Below, piece after piece: positions 18,960-29,812 of a stretch of 64,000 bases of DNA. Every line of letters starts with the position of its first letter. The stretch's first letter is position 1. The notes below the pieces were generated by a model that had not been told where the DNA came from, did not search any database, and saw only the letters and a list, made by a program, of their open reading frames with translations. A program made the position numbers and the translations under genes. Origin of the DNA: Bacteroidota bacterium (GTDB taxonomy: Bacteria > Bacteroidota > Bacteroidia > AKYH767-A > OLB10); contig JADKJB010000003.1 in the NCBI GenBank assembly GCA_016722525.1, forward strand, positions 248,001-312,000. Direction: 5' to 3'.

Positions 18960-19706
18960 TTAGGAGCGCAACATCAATGAAAATTTCCTTAATGAATCTA
19001 AAAAAGTAGAATTTTTTCGTTTTGAAACAGGGACTTTAAATCCATCCGACAACACTGCAATTCCACCATCTTCGTTACTATAATCTTTAAGATATTGCAT
19101 GTTTATCATAAACGACTTATGCGTACGTACAAATTTCCCTGGAGGCAGTTTGCGTTCGAAATCAATTAAAGGTCGAGATATGAGATACTGTTTTCCGGTG
19201 GCGGTAAAAACGCGTGTGTAATTGTCATCGGCCTGAAGCCGAATAATATTTGATATTTCCTCAATACTAAATCCATTTGAATGGGCTAAAGCGATTCTGG
19301 TTATTTCATTGGTACCAGTTTGGGATTCATCGGTTTCTTTATCGAAATGCAACTTGATTTTTCCAACAGCCAATTGCAATTCCTTAATGTTGATGGGTTT
19401 TAATAAATAGTCCAATACACCCGCCTTAACAGCTTGAATTCCGAAATCAACTGATGCGGAAACAAATATGACGGCAAATTTGCGTTCAGGAAAATGGTCG
19501 AGCAAATCGAAGCCATTGTGAACAGGCATCAGGATGTCTAAAAATACAATGTTGGGTTCAAGAGACAAAATACAAGCACGAGCCTGAGAGACCGAGTTGG
19601 CCACGCCAACAATTTCAATTTCACTGCAGTGAGTATTCAGTAAAGCGCGAAGATTTTCGCAGCCATGCATTTCATCATCTACAATAAGAGCTTTAAATTT
19701 TTTCAT
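18960..19706 (-). CDS. LytTR-type response regulator
   Basis: A 248-residue two-component regulator. The receiver domain has the acidic pair in ALIVDDEMHG, the phosphoacceptor Asp in NIVFLDILMP, and the conserved Lys in DYLLKPINI. The C-terminal LytTR DNA-binding domain contains IIRLQADDNYTRVFTATGKQY, FVRTHKSFMINMQYL and PVSKRK. It is upstream of, and on the same strand as, the propeller histidine kinase, which is its likely partner. Intact. Confidence 0.92.
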   Translation of the reverse strand: MKKFKALIVDDEMHGCENLRALLNTHCSEIEIVGVANSVSQARACILSLEPNIVFLDILMPVHNGFDLLDHFPERKFAVIFVSASVDFGIQAVKAGVLDYLLKPINIKELQLAVGKIKLHFDKETDESQTGTNEITRIALAHSNGFSIEEISNIIRLQADDNYTRVFTATGKQYLISRPLIDFERKLPPGKFVRTHKSFMINMQYLKDYSNEDGGIAVLSDGFKVPVSKRKNSTFLDSLRKFSLMLRS

Positions 19707-19936
19707 ACAGGTAAACTTCTTTAAAAGTCAGAACAATACGACCAAAAGGGTCTCAAAAGGTGAATTAAAAGTACAAAACAAATTGGAATTAGCAAATCAC
19801 TTAGCTCTTTTACGAAAAGGATGTTCCAACAATTACTGCTATTTAGTCAGTGACAGGTCAAATTGCTGCTCAGGTAACTGTAAAACGAGGTCAAATGATT
19901 AAATTCGCAACTCTAAATTCAACAAAAATTCATTCT

Positions 19937-21615
19937 ATGAAAATATATCGTAAATCATTGATTATTATATTGTTCCTGATTCCACTATGGAGCAATGGTC
20001 AAGCTCCAATGACACTGGTGCCGGACACTATATTGCTTAAGAAGTATATTTCAACACTTTCGGCCGATGAAATGGAAGGTCGTGAAACCGGTACCCCGGA
20101 GAGAAATTGGCTTATGAATATCTCCTAAGAGAATTCAGGACAGTAGGGCTTTTGCCAAAAGGAAGTGTGGGTTATTTGCAACCCTTCCCTTTTAATGCCG
20201 GTTCTTTTTTAGGAACTACAAATTCGTTGAAGGTGAATAAAAAGGATTTTGTAGTTGGTGATCAATTTTATCCTTTAGCCTATTCAGCAAATAAAAGTTT
20301 TAGCGGCACCAGTATATTGATTGGATATGGAATTTCGGCTCCGGGAAGAAATGATTATGATGGGTTAACTGATTTAGCAGGAAAAGTTTTTGTAATGGAA
20401 ATAGGTTACCCTGAAGGAATGGATGCACATTCAAAAATGGCGGAATACGCTGATCTTCGGACACGAATTGATACTGCTATTTTTAAAGGGGCAGCGGCTG
20501 TGGTTTTTATCAATACAGATAAAAAAACTGAAAATCCCTCAAAAAAATATTCTAATCGAATAACAGCATCTAATATCCCGGTAGTTTTTGCCGGTGGTGA
20601 TGCAACTGCATTAATAGTGGAAGCTAAAACAGCACTAATAAGTGGCGAAGCGGAAATTTTGAAAAATGAAAAAACCGGGCATAATATGCTAGGTTTTATC
20701 GATAACAAGGCTGAAAACACAATTGTTATCGGTGCTCATTATGATCATTTGGGATACGGTATTGAAGGGTCTTTATTCAGAGGTGAAAATAAAGAAATAC
20801 ACAACGGTGCTGATGATAATGCGAGCGGAACTGCAGGGTTAATTGAACTTGCAAGATTGTTAAAGAATTCTGCTTACAAAGGAAATAATTATCTGTTTAT
20901 TGCTTTCTCCGGGGAAGAAATGGGATTGTTGGGATCGAATCACCTAATCAAACACATCCCAATACCGGTGGAGAAAATTAATTATATGCTCAACATGGAC
21001 ATGATAGGTCGCTTGAAGCCAGAAGACCCGGTTTTAATTATTAACGGAGCAGGCACATCACCGGAATGGAATAAGGCTTTTAATTTGATAAGTGTTGAAG
21101 GAATGAAAACAAAAACCACAGAATCCGGCGTAGGGCCTTCCGATCATACTTCATTTTACTTAAAGGATATTCCAGTTTTACATTTCTTCTCAGGAACACA
21201 TGCCGATTACCATAAGCCTGAGGATGATGAAAACAAAATTAATTATTTGGGAGAAAAAATGATTTTGGAATATATGCTGAAGATGATTGCGGTAATTGAC
21301 AATAAGGGAAAAATTGCCTTCACAAAAACCAAAGATTCAGATTCTGAAGATGCTCCTCGTTTCAAAGTTACATTAGGAGTAGTTCCTGATTATGCGTTTG
21401 ACGGAGAAGGAATGAGAATTGATGGTTTAAGCGATGGTAAACCCGCCCAAAAGGCCGGACTCCTTGCCGGAGATATTGTGGTTCAGCTAGGTGAAAATAA
21501 GGTGACAGATATGATGAGTTATATGAAAGCTCTCGGTCGTTTTGTTAAAGGAGATAAAACAAATGTAATTGTTAAACGAGGAACGGAATCTGTTACAAAA
21601 GAAATTGAATTTTAA
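19937..21615 (+). CDS. M28 family metallopeptidase with PA and PDZ domains (one-base frameshift)
   Basis: Exported zinc aminopeptidase of about 560 residues. Signal peptide to about NGQAP; a PA-type insertion around IAPVVF-like IPVVFAGGDATALIVEA; then the M28 metal-binding set: H and D in IGAHYDHLGYG, D in NGADDNASG, E in FSGEEMGLLG, D in LNMDMIGRL and H in HADYHKPEDD. A C-terminal PDZ domain carries GMRIDGLSDGKPAQKAGLLAGD. The frame breaks at the GG at 20098-20099; one extra G gives TGTPGEKLAYEYLLREFRTV, the normal family sequence. It has no close same-strand partner except gpsA. Confidence 0.87.
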
Positions 21616-21642
21616 ATTTTCGTTTAATTCTGAATACTTCAA

Positions 21643-22641
21643 ATGCAATCCGGTAAAAAAGTAGCAGTTATAGGTGGCGGTAGTTGGGCAACAGCTATTG
21701 TTAAAATCCTTTCCAACAACTCTGATAACATTTTTTGGTGGTTACGTAGTGAAGATACGGTTAATTATATTCTTGCTAATCGTCACAATCCGGTTTATTT
21801 GAGTGATGTTGAAATTGTTCTTGATAAAGTAACACCCTCCGCATCGCTGCAGGAAGTTATTAAAGATGCACATATCGTTATTCTGGCTGTCCCTTCTGCA
21901 TTTTTAAAAAATGTGCTGAACGACATTGATGAAAATATTTTTAAGGACAAAATTGTATTTTCTGCTATTAAAGGAATTGTTCCGGAAGAGCTGCTGATTG
22001 TTGGTGAATTCCTGCATAGAAATTTTCATATTCCAATAAATAATATTGGTGTTATTACAGGACCCTGTCATGCCGAAGAAGTAGCCCTTGAAAAACTATC
22101 TTATCTTACAATTGCGTGTCAGAATACCAACCATGCTGCTTTGTTGGCTGGATTAATGAACTGCAGGTATATTAGAACAACTGTTTCAGATGATATTTAT
22201 GGCACTGAATATTCTGCTGTAATTAAAAACATAATTGCCATTGCAAGCGGCATTTGTAACGGACAGGGCTATGGCGATAACTTTCAAGCTGTTCTTATTG
22301 CCAATTCCATTCAAGAAATAAAACGCTTTTTAGATGCAGTTTCTCCAATTACTCGCGACATTAATGATTCAGCTTATCTGGGCGATCTGTTAGTAACGGC
22401 TTATTCGCAATTCAGTCGCAACAGAACTTTTGGTGCAATGATTGGGAAAGGGTATTCGGTGAAATCGGCTCAATTGGAAATGAATATGATTGCAGAAGGT
22501 TATTATGCGGTAAAGTGCATTTCTGAATTGAATAAAAAATACGACGTAGAACTGCCGGTTTGTCAAATGGTTTATCGCATTTTATACGAACATTCTTCAG
22601 TTAAAGTGGAAATGAAATTACTCAGTGAACGGCTGAAATAA
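21643..22641 (+). CDS. gpsA: Glycerol-3-phosphate dehydrogenase [NAD(P)+]
   Basis: Reduces dihydroxyacetone phosphate to sn-glycerol 3-phosphate for phospholipid synthesis. The N-terminal dinucleotide fold begins VAVIGGGSWATAIVKIL. FSAIKGIVPEE, VITGPCHAEEVA and the catalytic Lys region YSAVIKNIIAIASGICNG are present, as is the C-terminal MIAEGYYAVKCI. 332 residues, the family length. It begins 27 bases after the M28 gene and converges with the aldehyde dehydrogenase two bases beyond its stop. Confidence 0.95.
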   Translation: MQSGKKVAVIGGGSWATAIVKILSNNSDNIFWWLRSEDTVNYILANRHNPVYLSDVEIVLDKVTPSASLQEVIKDAHIVILAVPSAFLKNVLNDIDENIFKDKIVFSAIKGIVPEELLIVGEFLHRNFHIPINNIGVITGPCHAEEVALEKLSYLTIACQNTNHAALLAGLMNCRYIRTTVSDDIYGTEYSAVIKNIIAIASGICNGQGYGDNFQAVLIANSIQEIKRFLDAVSPITRDINDSAYLGDLLVTAYSQFSRNRTFGAMIGKGYSVKSAQLEMNMIAEGYYAVKCISELNKKYDVELPVCQMVYRILYEHSSVKVEMKLLSERLK

Positions 22642-22643
22642 AA

Positions 22644-24023
22644 TTAGAAGTATTTCAACAATAAATCTACAAGTATTTTTTTGAATTTTGAATAGGGCGG
22701 ATACAGTAGCTTTGCTGTTGTGAGTCCAATTCTCTGATTAAAAACCACCCTTTCATTCGAAAATGTCATGAAGCCTGCTTTTCCATGTGAACGTCCAATT
22801 CCGCTTCCATGTATACCGCCGAAAGGAAGCGCCGGATTTAAAAATTGTACCGCACATTCATTATAGCAAATACTACCCGATGAAGTGCCTTTACGGAATG
22901 TTTCTTTAATTTTTTTGTTCCTTGAAAAAATATAAATCGCTAATGTTTCGTGATGCTTTTGCATTATTTCTATGGCCTCTTTTTCGCTTTGCACTTTCAA
23001 TATCGGCATTATAGGGCCAAATATTTCTTTTTTCATTAATTCTGATTCCGGATGCACGTCCATAACTATCATTGGTGGCAATAGACGCAACTCTTTGTTG
23101 TTCTCATTGGTTTCTTCATAGCCTGACAACATTAATAATCTATTATATTGATCTGAATTAACGATAGAGGCATAAGAATTTTTTTCGACATTTTCAGGAT
23201 CATAAAATCTGCAACTCGCAATCTTCAATTCATCAGCCAGCTCATTGGCAATATCACTATGTGCTAAAACATAATCCGGAGCAATGCAGGACTGTCCGCT
23301 GTTTACATACTTAGCAGCATTTATTTTTGCAGCTGCGTCTTTTATATCCGCATCATGATGTACATACACAGGAGATTTTCCTCCCAATTCAAGTGTCACT
23401 GAAGTTAGGTTTTTGGCAGCAGATTCCATGACCAAAGTGCCAATGCCGGGGCTGCCGGTAAAAAAAATATGATCAAAAGGCAAAGTTAATAACTGTTCTG
23501 ATGTCTCTTTTCCTCCTTCAATAACCATGACCTCGTTTTCTTTAAAATTGGCAGAAATAAATTTTTTCAGTTCAGCTGATGTATGAGGAGTATGTTCGGA
23601 AGGTTTAAGCACGATAGCATTTCCTGCAGCTATAGCCGAAACCATGGGTCCAAGGCAGAGGTTGATCGGATAATTCCAGGGGGCAATTATAAGGCAAACA
23701 CCTTTGCTTTCTTTGATAACCTGAGCTGAGGTTCCCAAAAGAGCTAAAGGAGTTGCTATATTTTCTGAAAGCATCCAGCTCCGTAGACGGGCTTTGGTAT
23801 ACCGAATTTCCTTAAGTACTACATATAACTCAGTAATATCAGTTTCAAGATGTGGCTTTCTGAAATCATTAAAAACAGCTTCCCTGAAATTCTGCCTGTT
23901 CTTCAAAATGGCTTTTTCCAAGGCCGATAATGATTTAATGCGGTCCCTCAAAGATCTGTTTCTAAGTTTATATTTATTGGCATTGAGCTTATCAAATGCT
24001 GATTGGAAAGGATTGTTAGACAT
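22644..24023 (-). CDS. Aldehyde dehydrogenase (ALDH3-like)
   Basis: NAD(P)-dependent aldehyde oxidation. 459 residues with the catalytic Cys in NSGQSCIAPDYVL, the general-base Glu in VTLELGGKSP, the cofactor motif FTGSPGIGTLVM, and NYPINLCLGPMVSAIAAGNA. The short N-terminus and the C-terminal hydrophobic YPPYSKFKKILVDLLLKYF resemble class 3 fatty-aldehyde dehydrogenases, which can be membrane associated. Substrate is not determinable. Single gene facing gpsA; intact. Confidence 0.92.
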   Translation of the reverse strand: MSNNPFQSAFDKLNANKYKLRNRSLRDRIKSLSALEKAILKNRQNFREAVFNDFRKPHLETDITELYVVLKEIRYTKARLRSWMLSENIATPLALLGTSAQVIKESKGVCLIIAPWNYPINLCLGPMVSAIAAGNAIVLKPSEHTPHTSAELKKFISANFKENEVMVIEGGKETSEQLLTLPFDHIFFTGSPGIGTLVMESAAKNLTSVTLELGGKSPVYVHHDADIKDAAAKINAAKYVNSGQSCIAPDYVLAHSDIANELADELKIASCRFYDPENVEKNSYASIVNSDQYNRLLMLSGYEETNENNKELRLLPPMIVMDVHPESELMKKEIFGPIMPILKVQSEKEAIEIMQKHHETLAIYIFSRNKKIKETFRKGTSSGSICYNECAVQFLNPALPFGGIHGSGIGRSHGKAGFMTFSNERVVFNQRIGLTTAKLLYPPYSKFKKILVDLLLKYF

Positions 24024-24240
24024 ACAGTTTTAATGTATTAAATGGTAAATAGTCAACCGATTAAACACCTGTTATTCAGTTATACACGGAGTTAGTGTAT
24101 TCTACTGAAGAACGATTTACAAAGTAATGCAATCCTATGATAATAAGTTGATTTATGGAATTGCAGTTATGAGCAGGTAGGTGTTCGATTTTTTGTGAAT
24201 AACTGGCAGCAGGCAAGTACAATGCCCTTGTTCCACTGAG

Positions 24241-24248
24241 TATCTTTG
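24241..24248 (+). promoter_or_regulatory. Putative -7 box for the NtrY-like kinase
   Basis: TATCTTTG matches TAnnTTTG exactly and lies 21 bases before the ATG at 24270. No -33 TTG at normal spacing was seen. Confidence 0.45.
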
Positions 24249-24269
24249 TGGCAAATGGGACCATCCAGG

Positions 24270-27200
24270 ATGAAAAAGCTAAGGAATTTATTATTATTGA
24301 TTTCTCTCCTGCTTTTTGCATTTTCCATCATTTCTGAAAAGGTCATTTATCAAAGGCTGCACGATTACCGGCGCATTACTGCTTCGGCCGGCGAGCAAAT
24401 GGCCTGCCTGCAAAAGGAAAGTGAAAAGTGTCTTGAACAAATTGCAACAAAACTTCCTCAAAAAAATTCACAAATAGGGTTAGGGGAAAACCTGATTTCT
24501 TTTAAATCGAGTGTTCCCTGGCTGAGTATTTTCATCTATAAAGGCGACTCGCTTTTGTGGTGGTCCGACAATACCATTATTCCTGCTAACAGCAATGTGC
24601 AGCCTGGATTCCGATACTATAAAAATGGCTGGTATGAATTCTTTTTAACACAAAAGGAAACATACAAGATTATTGGTGTATTAAAAATCAGAAATCAGTA
24701 TGCTTTCCAGAACCGATTCCTTTCTAACGATTATCACCCCGACCTCGGAATTTGTGCTTCAACGGAACTTTTAAGAGATAAAACTGAAAATAGTTTTGAG
24801 GTGCAAGGAAAATCAAAGTTTCCATTATTTTATTTGCGATTCAATGAAGTAGAACAACCAGGCGATTCTAATGGCATAATAGCGCTTTTGTACTTTATCT
24901 CTTATTTATTGTTTTTAATTGCTGTATATTATATAATTGCTTCAAAATTTGGCTCTGAACTTAAAGCCGGACTTGTTACTTTATTCACAGTAATTGTAAC
25001 AAGGTTTCTCAGTGTTTATTTTAGTTTTCCGGGTTCACTTTACGGATTGCCACTTTTTAGTCCAAGTTATTATGCAAGTTCATTTCTTCTGAATTCATTA
25101 GGTGATCTTTTGATAAGTGCCCTTCTTATAGCTTACCTGGTAAGTGTGATTTACAAAATTTTTGGAACGCGATTCGGAAGCTATTTGTCCTCTTCACATC
25201 AAAGATTTACCTTTATTTCGGTGGTCATAGCCATACTCCTGACTTTTTTATATTCGGTATTTATTAATTTTCTTTTAGCGGGACTAATTATTAATTCAAG
25301 AATCTCATTCAACATCAACAATGTATTTGAATTAGATGTTTACAGTCTGGTTGGTGTTGTAATCATCGGGATATTATTGTTTTCTTTCTACCTCGTATGT
25401 GATGGAGGGGTTAGGTTTATTCAAAGAGCCAGGCTTGGAATAAAAAAAGTTTTAGTATTATTTTTAGTAGCACAAATTATTTTTTTAATACTAATTTTTG
25501 TTTTACGTGATCGATTTTTATTTAATGAGTATGGAGTAGGGGCATTTTTACTTACTAATTTTTTAATGTTCTACAGCGGATACATTCGCAGAAATATGCG
25601 GAATATTTATGCTTTTACCAGGTACCTGCTCATCATTTTTGGATTTAGTATTTATGCTGCCCAAACTATATCGGAATTCAACAAATTGCGTGAAAAGAGA
25701 ATAGAAAAGTGCTGGCGGTAAAGCTGGAAAACGAACAGGATCAAATAGCAGAATATCTTTTTAATGACATTGCTGAAAAGGTGGCTGTGGATAAAGTCAT
25801 AAATGGATTTTTTGGAAGTCCTTATGAACTATTGTTGAATTCAGTATTATCAGATGATCCGATTTCAAAGAGAATGACTCAATTGTATTTCACAGGTTAT
25901 TGGGGTAAATACGACATTAGTATTAAATGTTTTAATTCCGAAGGGCTCCCCGTCAATACAGGTGGCGACCCAACCTGGAACCTCGATTATTTCAATATAC
26001 TTATTCGGGAAGAAAGCAATCCCACCTACAGTGATTTTCTTTATTTTTCTGGCAACACCTCCGGTAGAATATCCTACATCGGGCGTATTCCGGTATTTGA
26101 TCCGGATAACAAACAACAACAAACTGGTACCATTGTAATAAATCTTACCTCCAAAGCCTTGCAGGGGGAAGCGGGCTTTCCGGAGCTTTTAATAAGTGAT
26201 AAAATTCCACAGAAAAGAGATATTTCTAATTACTCTTACGCACATTACAAAAACGGGTTGCTTGTAAATCAATTTGGGGAGTTTAGCTACCTGGTGAACA
26301 GTATTTCTTACAAGTCTTTACTATTGGCCAGGCATCAGGAGAATTTTCAAAATTTCGACGGATATTCACATTTATTTTATAAAACGGGTGATGATGGACT
26401 ATTGATAATAAGTATTCGCAACCCTGGAATCTTAGAGTTTATTACCTTGTTTTCGTATCTCTTTTCGTTTTATGGTATTGGTTTTATTTTTGTTTTTTTT
26501 ACCGGAATATTTATTAGGAAAAAAGGGAGAGTCTCAATTAATTTTAAAAGTAGAATACAGGTAACTGTAGTAGCAATAGTAGTTACAACTATGTTACTTA
26601 TAGGAGGCGCTACTGTGTATTATATTTTCAGAAATTATGTAACCAATTTAAACAGTACCGTTAACGATCGGTTAAAATCGATGCTAATTTCTATTCAGGA
26701 TGAGTTGAGTAAGCGGTCACTTGATGAGAATGAAATCAGCGATGAAATGAATTATACTTTTTCTAAATTGGCCAATACGCTTGCAATAGACTTCAATATT
26801 TTCACCAGCCGCGGTAGACTGGTATATTCAACACAACCTAAAATCTACGATCAGGCTATAGTTGCTCAAACCATGAATCGATTGGCTATCGATAATCTTT
26901 CCATGAAGGATAAGTCGCTTTTTGTTCAGTTCGAAGAAATCGGAAAACTACAGTATCTTTCAGCTTATGAACCTGTTCGAAACAATAATTACCAAACGAT
27001 AGGTTATATCAATCTGCCCTATTTTGCTCGTCAGGACGAGTTGAAGAAAAATATTTCATCTTTCCTGGTGGCACTGATCAATATTTATGTTTTATTGTTT
27101 GCATTTTCAATTTTTATAACATTTATTATATCGAGCAGGATCACCAAACCACTGCAAATAATTCAACAAAGACTGGGCAAAATTAAACTTGGAAAACGAA

Positions 27201-28009
27201 ATGAGTTAATTGAATGGACACAGGATGATGAGATAGGAGCCCTGGTAAAAGAATATAACCGGATGGTGGAAGAACTATCGGAAAGCGCAGATTTATTGGC
27301 TCGCTCTGAAAGAGAAAGTGCCTGGCGGGAAATGGCAAAACAGGTGGCTCACGAAATTAAAAATCCGCTCACGCCAATGAAGCTTAGCGTACAGCATCTT
27401 GAAAGAGCATGGAAAGAGAAGAGCCCGAATCTGGATGGCATCATGCAACGGGTTTCCCAAACATTGATCGAGCAAATAGATACGCTTTCGAATATAGCAA
27501 CTGAGTTTTCTAATTTTGCAAAAATGCCGAAAGCGAATAATGACGAGGTAGAGCTGTCTGGAATATTAAAAAATACGGTAACGCTTTATAGTGAGAATGA
27601 ATCTGCTACTATCACCTACTACCAGCACCAGTCTGGTAATTATATGGTATTCAGCGATCGGGAGCAATTATTGCGTGTTTTTTCTAACCTGATTAAAAAT
27701 GCAATTCAATCAATACCTGATGGAACTAAAGGGCATGTGCATGTAGAATTAAAAAACGAAAAGGGTTTTGTAATTGCTTCCATTAAAGATAACGGAGTTG
27801 GCATATCTGACAATGAGGCAGAAAGAATATTTACGCCAAACTTTACTACTAAAACGGGTGGAACTGGTCTCGGACTGGCAATGGTGAAAAATATTATTGA
27901 ACAAGCTAATGGTAAGGTTTGGTTTCAAACCAAAATAGGAGAAGGAACTACCTTTTATGTTTCACTCCCTGAATGGCATGCTGACACAACCAGCATTGCC
28001 AGTGATTGA
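24270..28009 (+). CDS. NtrY-like multi-pass sensor histidine kinase (one-base frameshift)
   Basis: Very large membrane kinase, about 1246 residues after repair. The N-terminal half has a first membrane helix, an extracytoplasmic stretch and a block of about seven more helices. A second sensory stretch and two further helices follow. Then come HAMP (SSRITKPLQIIQQRLGKIKLG), the phosphoacceptor His in MAKQVAHEIKNPLTPMKLS, and the ATPase motifs IKDNGVGIS and GGTGLGLAMVKNIIEQ. The H-box and HAMP resemble NtrY. Open parts are 24246-25721 and 25709-28009. An extra A in the A4 run 25705-25708 joins REKRIEK to VLAVKLENEQDQIAEYLF. No response regulator is adjacent. Confidence 0.83.
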
Positions 28010-28177
28010 AAGCATTTCTTTTAGTGGGTTTTCTTAATTGCCTTTTTATGAAGTCTGAAAACGGGAAAAACAATAAGGAAGTTTATACTTTGACGGAGTT
28101 ATTAGTGAAAGTTTGCCAAGCAGGAAATTTATGTTAAAAAAATGCCTTTGGAATTAAACGCTGTACGCACTAATTTA

Positions 28178-28185
28178 TAACTTTG
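28178..28185 (+). promoter_or_regulatory. Putative -7 box for the B12-binding/crotonase operon
   Basis: TAACTTTG matches TAnnTTTG and lies 34 bases before the ATG at 28220. Confidence 0.4.
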
Positions 28186-28219
28186 GCTTTTTAACTCAGG
28201 ATTAAAATAATAGCAGACT

Positions 28220-28639
28220 ATGAGTACTAAACTGCAAAGGCCCGTTCGTGTGCTGGTAGCAAAAGTGGGTCTCGATGGGCATGACAGAGGGGCAAAAGTA
28301 ATTGCCTCATTTTTAAGGGATGCAGGCATGGAGGTTATTTACACCGGTTTAAGACAAACTCCTGAAATGGTGGTAAACGCAGCTATTCAAGAAGATGTTG
28401 ATGTCATTGGTGTTAGTATACTTTCGGGCGCTCATATGACAGTTTTCCCTAAAATTCTTGGTCTGCTTCAGGAAAAAGGAGTTAATGATATATTGATCAC
28501 AGGCGGAGGAATTATTCCGGAGGAAGACATGCGTGTATTGCAGGACAAGGGCGTTGGGATGCTTTTCCCTCCGGGTACAAACACTACTGAAATAGTTAAT
28601 TATATTAATGATTGGGTAGCAAATAATCGAAAATTCTGA
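28220..28639 (+). CDS. Stand-alone cobalamin (B12)-binding domain protein, methylmalonyl-CoA mutase C-terminal type
   Basis: A 139-residue Rossmann-like B12-binding domain. The base-off/His-on signature is complete: DGHDRG (DxHxxG), then IGVSILSGAH (SxL) and ITGGGIIPEED (GG). The sequence VGLDGHDRGAKVIASFLRDA is typical of the small part of acyl-CoA mutases, where this domain is separate from the catalytic barrel. No mutase large subunit lies in the window. One base separates its stop from the crotonase gene, so both are expected in one operon. It could serve methylmalonyl-CoA mutase or another mutase encoded elsewhere. Confidence 0.88.
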   Translation: MSTKLQRPVRVLVAKVGLDGHDRGAKVIASFLRDAGMEVIYTGLRQTPEMVVNAAIQEDVDVIGVSILSGAHMTVFPKILGLLQEKGVNDILITGGGIIPEEDMRVLQDKGVGMLFPPGTNTTEIVNYINDWVANNRKF

Positions 28640-28640
28640 T

Positions 28641-29420
28641 ATGACATTTGATAATCTTATTACTGAAAAAAAGGATGGAATATTTACAATTACCATCAAT
28701 CGCCCCGACAAACTAAATGCGCTGAATAAAAATACTATTTACGAAATCGGAAAAGCGATTAAAGAAGCTGAAAATGATGCAGATACACGCGTTGTTATAC
28801 TGACCGGAGCAGGATCAAAAGCTTTTGTTGCTGGAGCCGACATTTCTGAATTCAGTAGTTTTTCAGAAGCGGAAGGTGCCGGATTGGCTAAGCACGGCCA
28901 TGATGTTTTTAAAAGTATTGAAAACAGCTCCAAACCGGTTATTGCTGCAATAAATGGCTTTGCATTAGGCGGTGGATGTGAACTGGCAATGTCGTGTCAT
29001 ATACGCGTTGCCTCTGAAACGGCCAAGTTCGGACAGCCTGAAGTAAAATTAGGCCTGATTCCAGGTTATGGTGGAACACAACGATTGCCAATACTAATTG
29101 GTCGTAGCAAAGCACTTGAGTTATTAATGACAGCGGATATGATTGGGGCTGCAGAAGCATTGGCATTGGGACTTGTGAATTACGTAACAACTCCTGATGA
29201 AATGATGATTAAATGTCGCGAAATAGCAGGTAAAATAGCTCAACAAGCTCCGCTGGCAATTTCCGGAATTATCAGATGCGTTAATAAGCTTTATGACAAA
29301 GAAGATGTAAATTTTGAAACCGAGATAGAGGAGTTTGGAAAATGTTTTGTTACTCAAGATTTTACCGAAGGTACCACAGCATTTCTCGAGAAAAGAAAAG
29401 CTAATTTTAAAGGAGTTTAA
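28641..29420 (+). CDS. Enoyl-CoA hydratase/isomerase (crotonase family)
   Basis: Short-chain enoyl-CoA hydratase type, 259 residues. NRPDKLNALN near the N-terminus, the oxyanion-hole segments KAFVAGADISEF and NGFALGGGCELAMSC, and the catalytic Glu region QPEVKLGLIPGYGGTQRLP are all present. Both Glu residues of the classic hydratase (in GGGCELA and QPEVKLG) are retained, so hydratase activity is likely. Physiological substrate is unknown. It is tightly coupled to the B12-binding protein upstream and the acylphosphatase five bases downstream. Confidence 0.92.
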   Translation: MTFDNLITEKKDGIFTITINRPDKLNALNKNTIYEIGKAIKEAENDADTRVVILTGAGSKAFVAGADISEFSSFSEAEGAGLAKHGHDVFKSIENSSKPVIAAINGFALGGGCELAMSCHIRVASETAKFGQPEVKLGLIPGYGGTQRLPILIGRSKALELLMTADMIGAAEALALGLVNYVTTPDEMMIKCREIAGKIAQQAPLAISGIIRCVNKLYDKEDVNFETEIEEFGKCFVTQDFTEGTTAFLEKRKANFKGV

Positions 29421-29425
29421 TCAAA

Positions 29426-29692
29426 TTGCGAACTGTAAGTATACTTGTAAAGGGGCGAGTGCAAGGAGTTTTTTTTAGACGATGTACCATTAATAATGCC
29501 TCAAAAAATGGGATTTGTGGCTTTGTAAAAAATACGCTGCAAGGAGATGTTTATATAGAAGCAGAAGGGGACGAGCCTGCTATTGAAAAGTTTATAAAAT
29601 GGTGTCACAAAGGATCCCCTGCCTCCAGGGTTGAAAGTGTTGAAGTAAATGAATTGCAATTTGTAAACTATACCGGATTTATAATGCGTTAG
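29426..29692 (+). CDS. Acylphosphatase
   Basis: Small enzyme hydrolysing acyl phosphates. 88 residues; the signature GRVQGVFFRRCTINNA contains the phosphate-binding loop and catalytic Arg, and GFVKNTLQGDVYIEAEGDE carries the catalytic Asn and the usual strand. The start is a TTG at 29426; no in-frame ATG is available at the family N-terminus. It lies five bases after the crotonase stop, so it is probably the third gene of that operon. Confidence 0.88.
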   Translation: MRTVSILVKGRVQGVFFRRCTINNASKNGICGFVKNTLQGDVYIEAEGDEPAIEKFIKWCHKGSPASRVESVEVNELQFVNYTGFIMR

Positions 29693-29812
29693 GAATAAAT
29701 GTAATTCACAACGTTTATCAATGTGAATTTTAAATAGCAATCAAAAAGGATATTAAGCTGAGTCAAAGAAAATAGGTAATTCATACTGAGTAAAGGCGAA
29801 AAACAAAATAAA

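Noticed and set aside
24076..24321. Minus-strand open frame upstream of the NtrY-like gene
   Set aside because: It overlaps the kinase start and its promoter box and has no recognisable domain.
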